Assembly (NCBI GenBank): GCA_944322675.1
Contig: CALUPO010000001.1
Location: 124,001-188,000 of the forward strand
Length of the DNA stretch: 64,000 nt
Origin: Candidatus Gastranaerophilales bacterium
GTDB lineage: Bacteria > Cyanobacteriota > Vampirovibrionia > Gastranaerophilales > Gastranaerophilaceae
Direction of reading: 5' to 3'
A program made the translations under genes and the position numbers. The notes below the pieces were generated by a model. It did no database searches and had not been told where the DNA came from. It was given only the letters and a program-made list of their open reading frames with translations. The stretch's first letter is position 1. Every line of letters begins with the position of its first letter. This document shows positions 63,991-64,000 of this stretch, piece after piece.

Positions 63991-64000
63991 CTTAAATTTT

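Overview
The window is AT-rich, densely coded DNA from a Gram-negative fermentative anaerobe. LPS-type Kdo synthesis (kdsA), an OmpH-like chaperone, a TolC-type outer-membrane factor, PilT and a meso-DAP-specific MurE point to a diderm. A trimeric HydABC-type [FeFe] hydrogenase points to fermentation. A DUF561/Ycf23 protein, otherwise typical of cyanobacteria and algal plastids, sits here without any photosynthesis gene. Together these suggest a non-photosynthetic cyanobacterial relative (Melainabacteria/Vampirovibrionia, most likely a gut Gastranaerophilales). That placement is inference; there is no rRNA in the window.

Layout. 1-2505 (minus): hisD (cut by the window edge) behind a homocitrate/isopropylmalate synthase-like gene. 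2615-6821 (plus): a SIS-domain GlmS paralogue, a multi-pass GT-C-like membrane protein, a methyltransferase and a beta-carbonic anhydrase. 6893-10463: an overlooked 56-aa gene, a GT35 phosphorylase-like enzyme that lacks the PLP lysine, Ycf23 and a HEAT-like protein. 10613-13405: a single-chain MmeI-type restriction-modification enzyme. 15472-19923: an exported AMIN-like protein, a XerC/D recombinase and a large duplicated membrane protein of unknown function. 19920-25560: a MarR-EmrA-EmrB operon and, divergently, a TolC-like gene, i.e. a complete tripartite efflux pump. 25639-30866: a HAD phosphatase, a possible calpain-like peptidase, a phosphohexomutase and a small unknown. 31244-46951: cell-wall genes (ftsI-like, murE), purMN, recJ, pilT, kdsA, an rRNA/tRNA methylase, an Xaa-Pro peptidase, two unknown membrane proteins and ompH. 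47035-53549: hydCBA and glmS. 53694-54298: a decayed IS1-family transposase. 54466-63990: a small unknown, eno, a HemW-like gene, cimA, a sigma-70 factor, a GH57/DUF3536 protein and an exported protein.

The most unusual content lies between genes. Four GC-richer repeat islands (13406-15315, 22929-23940, 34632-36253, 54247-54440) are built from the same structured modules, in both orientations. They carry a dispersed CCCCGTCCGGAGGAC core, G/C-rich perfect palindromes, nested hairpins and a two-hairpin module whose stems differ between copies by compensating changes. The 34632-36253 island is bounded by imperfect terminal inverted repeats and shares its right end with the 13406-15315 island. 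I read these as a family of structured, probably mobile, non-coding elements that I do not recognise. The short reading frames inside them look like by-products of the repeats, not genes.

A second recurring pattern is a V/I-S-F-K/G-G tag. It comes just before the folded domain in two enzymes and in an unknown membrane protein, and a similar one lies near the C-terminus of another unknown. It may be a lineage-specific sorting or processing signal.
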